A stretch of DNA of 64,000 nucleotides, from contig NZ_JACSNY010000011.1 of NCBI RefSeq assembly GCF_016902535.1, positions 1 to 64,000 on the forward strand, given 5' to 3'. Below, one piece after another: positions 62,221 to 64,000 of this stretch. How positions within the stretch are numbered: position 1 is the stretch's first letter; every line of letters starts with the position of its first letter. Below the pieces are notes generated by a model that saw only the letters and a list, made by a program, of their open reading frames with translations, was not told the DNA's origin and searched no databases. The DNA is from Anaerotignum lactatifermentans (GTDB lineage Bacteria; Bacillota; Clostridia; Lachnospirales; Anaerotignaceae). A program made the position numbers and the translations under genes.

Positions 62221-63078
62221 ATGAAGGCACATCGCATCGACGGAAAGGCCATTTCCGACCAGATCAAGGAAGAAGCTGCCTTGGAAGCGCAGGAACTGCA
62301 GCGGCAGGGGATCACCCCCTGCCTTGCTGTGGTTTTGGTGGGCAACGACCCGGCTTCCATGGTATATGTCAATAACAAAAAGAAGGCCTGCGAAAAGGTG
62401 GGTATCCAGTCCCGTTCCTACGAACTGCCGGAGGATACGGAAGAAGAAGCTCTTTTGAAGCTGGTGGAGGAGCTGAACATGGATAAAAGCGTCCATGGCG
62501 TATTGGTACAGCTGCCGCTGCCGCCGCAGATCAATGAGGAAAAGGTGATTCTTGCCATTGACCATAAAAAAGATGTGGATTGCTTTCATCCGCTGAATGT
62601 GGGACTGCTGCAGACAGGGCAGAAGGGCTTTGTACCCTGTACGCCCGCCGGAGTGCTGGAGCTGATCGAGCGCAGCGGCTATACCATTGAAGGAAAGCAG
62701 TGTGTTGTCATTGGGCGGAGCCATAACGTAGGCAAGCCCATCGCCATGCTGCTGCTGCAGAAAAACGGCACAGTTACCATCTGCCATTCCAGAACCAGAG
62801 ATCTGAAGGAGATCTGCAAAGACGCGGATATTATTGTCAGCGCCGTAGGCAAGCTTCATACGGTAACGAAGGATATGGTAAAAGACGGGGCTGTGGTCAT
62901 TGACGTAGGCATGAACCGCAACGAAAACGGGAAGCTCTGCGGCGACGTGGACTTTGACGAGGTATGTGAGGTTGCGGGGGCAGTTTCCCCTGTGCCCGGC
63001 GGCGTGGGCCTGATGACGGTTGCCATGCTTATGAAAAACTGCATTACGGCAGCAAAGCTGCAGAATGGACTGATGTAA
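62221..63078 (+). CDS. folD: Bifunctional methylenetetrahydrofolate dehydrogenase / methenyltetrahydrofolate cyclohydrolase
   Basis: 285 residues. FolD signatures: VVLVGNDPASMVYVNNKKKACEKVGI with the catalytic lysine, VHGVLVQLPLPPQI, KDVDCFHPLNVGLL, PCTPAGVLELI, VVIGRSHNVGKPIAMLLL and the C-terminal PVPGGVGLMTVAMLMKN. It converts formyl-derived methenyl to methylene tetrahydrofolate. AAAGGAGAATCAAGCGC precedes the ATG. It lies 26 bases after fhs and shares its riboswitch. Confidence 0.95.
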   Translation: MKAHRIDGKAISDQIKEEAALEAQELQRQGITPCLAVVLVGNDPASMVYVNNKKKACEKVGIQSRSYELPEDTEEEALLKLVEELNMDKSVHGVLVQLPLPPQINEEKVILAIDHKKDVDCFHPLNVGLLQTGQKGFVPCTPAGVLELIERSGYTIEGKQCVVIGRSHNVGKPIAMLLLQKNGTVTICHSRTRDLKEICKDADIIVSAVGKLHTVTKDMVKDGAVVIDVGMNRNENGKLCGDVDFDEVCEVAGAVSPVPGGVGLMTVAMLMKNCITAAKLQNGLM

Positions 63079-63084
63079 ACGAGA

Positions 63085-63127
63085 GAATATCATTGACGTA
63101 GAAAAACGTGGATGATATTCTTTTTTT
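63085..63127 (+). terminator. Terminator of the fhs-folD operon
   Basis: GAATATCAT / ATGATATTC stem followed by TTTTTTTAT. Confidence 0.82.
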
Positions 63128-63159
63128 ATGGAAAAAACAGTTGTGCGGAGGTGTCGAAG

Positions 63160-63633
63160 TTGAAAAAAAGAAGCTGGTTTCTGTACTTTTTGCTGTTGAC
63201 GATAGGAGCGGCGTTTCTGGCCGGGTGCGGTTCTGAACGAGAAGAGAAGGCGGAGGAGGCGGTTTCTGACGCTCATTTGATCTATGAGGAGACGATATCA
63301 CCCAACGAGGCTGACGGGGTGCCGGAAGAAGATCTGGTATATGATACGGTGAAGATATACCAGCGGGAAGATCATCAAATTATCCTGTATACGGAATCCA
63401 ACAGCGCCTTCTTTGAGCCGATGCAATATGAACTGGCCTATGATAAGGAAATCACCGAGGCGGATATAGAGGTACAATGGACAACGATCATGGGAAATCC
63501 GGAGCCTTCCGAAGGGGATCAGCTGGCCATTGCGCTGGTGTCCATCATGGAGGAGGGGGAAGTATACGGCCATTGGAAAATCAGCTTTGTGAACCAGGGC
63601 ATAGAGTGGATAGAAGAGGCCGTACAGAAATGA
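63160..63633 (+). CDS. Hypothetical lipoprotein, 157 aa
   Basis: TTG start six bases after GGAGGTG. Signal peptide with LAGC lipobox (Cys near residue 23). Mature part acidic, with LVYDTVKIYQREDHQIILYTESN and WKISFVNQGIEWIEEAVQK. No family recognised. An upstream in-frame ATG lies in the folD terminator. Confidence 0.72.
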   Translation: MKKRSWFLYFLLLTIGAAFLAGCGSEREEKAEEAVSDAHLIYEETISPNEADGVPEEDLVYDTVKIYQREDHQIILYTESNSAFFEPMQYELAYDKEITEADIEVQWTTIMGNPEPSEGDQLAIALVSIMEEGEVYGHWKISFVNQGIEWIEEAVQK

Positions 63634-63773
63634 ACTGCCGAAAGAGCAGGCGGAGGAATGGAAAAATATATAATTTCAGCGGAAAACATAGATTTTTTGC
63701 GGAAAATATAGTATACTCATTGGATAGAGAAAGGAAGCGGAGCAGAGTTTAGGGGCATCTTCATAAGAAAACA

Positions 63774-63826
63774 AAGAAAGCTGAAAACCTTATCATGCAG
63801 AGGGTTCCGGCTTTCTTATTTTTGCT
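63774..63826 (+). terminator. Terminator-like hairpin
   Basis: AAGAAAGCTGAAAACC pairs with GGGTTCCGGCTTTCTT, one mismatch, then ATTTTT. Confidence 0.65.
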
Positions 63827-63870
63827 AAGATTGTATTTTGTATGTTTTCTTCTGAAGACAGCCATCGCAA

Positions 63871-63919
63871 TTCCTCTTAAGAAAATAAAGAAAAAGAAAA
63901 AATGTTTTCTTAAGAGGAA
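63871..63919. repeat. Long perfect inverted repeat
   Basis: TTCCTCTTAAGAAAA (63871-63885) and TTTTCTTAAGAGGAA (63905-63919), 15 bp perfect; with one bulged G it extends to GCAA/TTGC. The 19-base loop is A-rich. No T run follows. Confidence 0.8.
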
Positions 63920-63970
63920 GTTGCTGTTGTTCCGCTTCCTTTATGAATAGAGTTTGCGAGGAGGAAACCA

Positions 63971-64000
63971 ATGAAGGCAACGGTAGCATTCACCTCTTTG
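63971..64000 (+). CDS. mtaB: Start of a gene at the window edge, probably MtaB-type tRNA methylthiotransferase
   Basis: ATG after GCGAGGAGGAAACCA; only MKATVAFTSL is visible. MtaB and relatives commonly begin with such a strand followed by GCKVNQYE, so the assignment is a guess that one more base triplet run would test. Confidence 0.4.
   Translation, partial: MKATVAFTSL

Larger units (their letters stand above)
63634..63970. other. Leader region without a protein gene
   Basis: Contains a TATACT -10 candidate (63712-63717), a terminator-like hairpin at 63774-63826, and a long inverted repeat at 63867-63924. It may be a regulated leader of the gene at 63971 or hold a small RNA. Confidence 0.4.

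Noticed and set aside
1-64000. CRISPR array, insertion sequence, prophage or tRNA gene
   Set aside because: Looked for regular direct repeats, transposase or integrase motifs and cloverleaf sequences on both strands by eye; none seen. A search with dedicated software could still find a weak case.

Overview
The window is a moderately GC-rich stretch (roughly half G+C by eye) of an anaerobic, spore-forming Firmicute, most likely a gut Clostridia / Lachnospirales-type bacterium. Evidence: strong GGAGG-type ribosome sites, frequent TTG/GTG starts, lipoproteins with classical lipoboxes, a spore germination protease (gpr), the anaerobic (early cobalt insertion) cobalamin pathway, a CoA-transferase and one-carbon folate genes, and a fructoselysine catabolic set typical of gut bacteria. 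I found no tRNA, rRNA, insertion sequence, prophage or CRISPR array.

Layout. 1-415: end of an unknown operon and a small orphan gene. 514-7153: a Pot-type ABC transporter (potABCD order) run directly into fructoselysine genes frlB-frlC-frlD, suggesting an ABC importer devoted to fructoselysine or a related Amadori product. 7157-27173: a promoter, a cobalamin riboswitch with terminator, then about 20 kb of tightly overlapping B12 genes: exported cbiK, a duplicated-domain lipoprotein, a BtuFCD/FecBCD-like importer whose ATPase is fused to CbiD, cbiF, cbiG, cbiH, cbiJ, cbiET, cbiA, cobT, cobU, cobS, a minimal CobU-like protein, cobC, cbiB, cobD, cbiP, cobO and cbiC. Only cbiL and the genes upstream of sirohydrochlorin are absent. 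27179-28761 (minus): a PadR regulator and a DUF2812 membrane protein, out of frame by an A8 tract, with a palindromic operator. 28868-31812: panB, an aminotransferase and a cyclase-family hydrolase. 32242-33900: a small membrane protein and a LysR regulator.

34078-38477 is the least explained region and my main candidate for an undescribed system: a DUF2589 protein, a partner that shares a short motif with it, two unknown proteins, and a stand-alone LanM-type dehydratase/kinase domain. That last protein keeps every catalytic residue I can place (phosphorylation and elimination) but has no LanC cyclase. A possible 44-residue peptide precedes the operon.

38677-42714: metF, a separate MetH reactivation-domain protein and a MetH lacking that domain; these use B12 and folate and so connect the B12 cluster with fhs/folD at 60371-63127, which sit behind a ZTP riboswitch. 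The rest is housekeeping and conserved Firmicute genes: deoB and pdp, a flavodoxin-ferredoxin protein, a C_GCAxxG_C_C protein, rpsT, gpr, an Ogg-type glycosylase, ybaK, a secreted trypsin-like protease, a GNAT, a small P-loop protein, a CoA-transferase, dCMP deaminase, ftsK/spoIIIE, and at the right edge the first codons of what looks like an MtaB-type methylthiotransferase.
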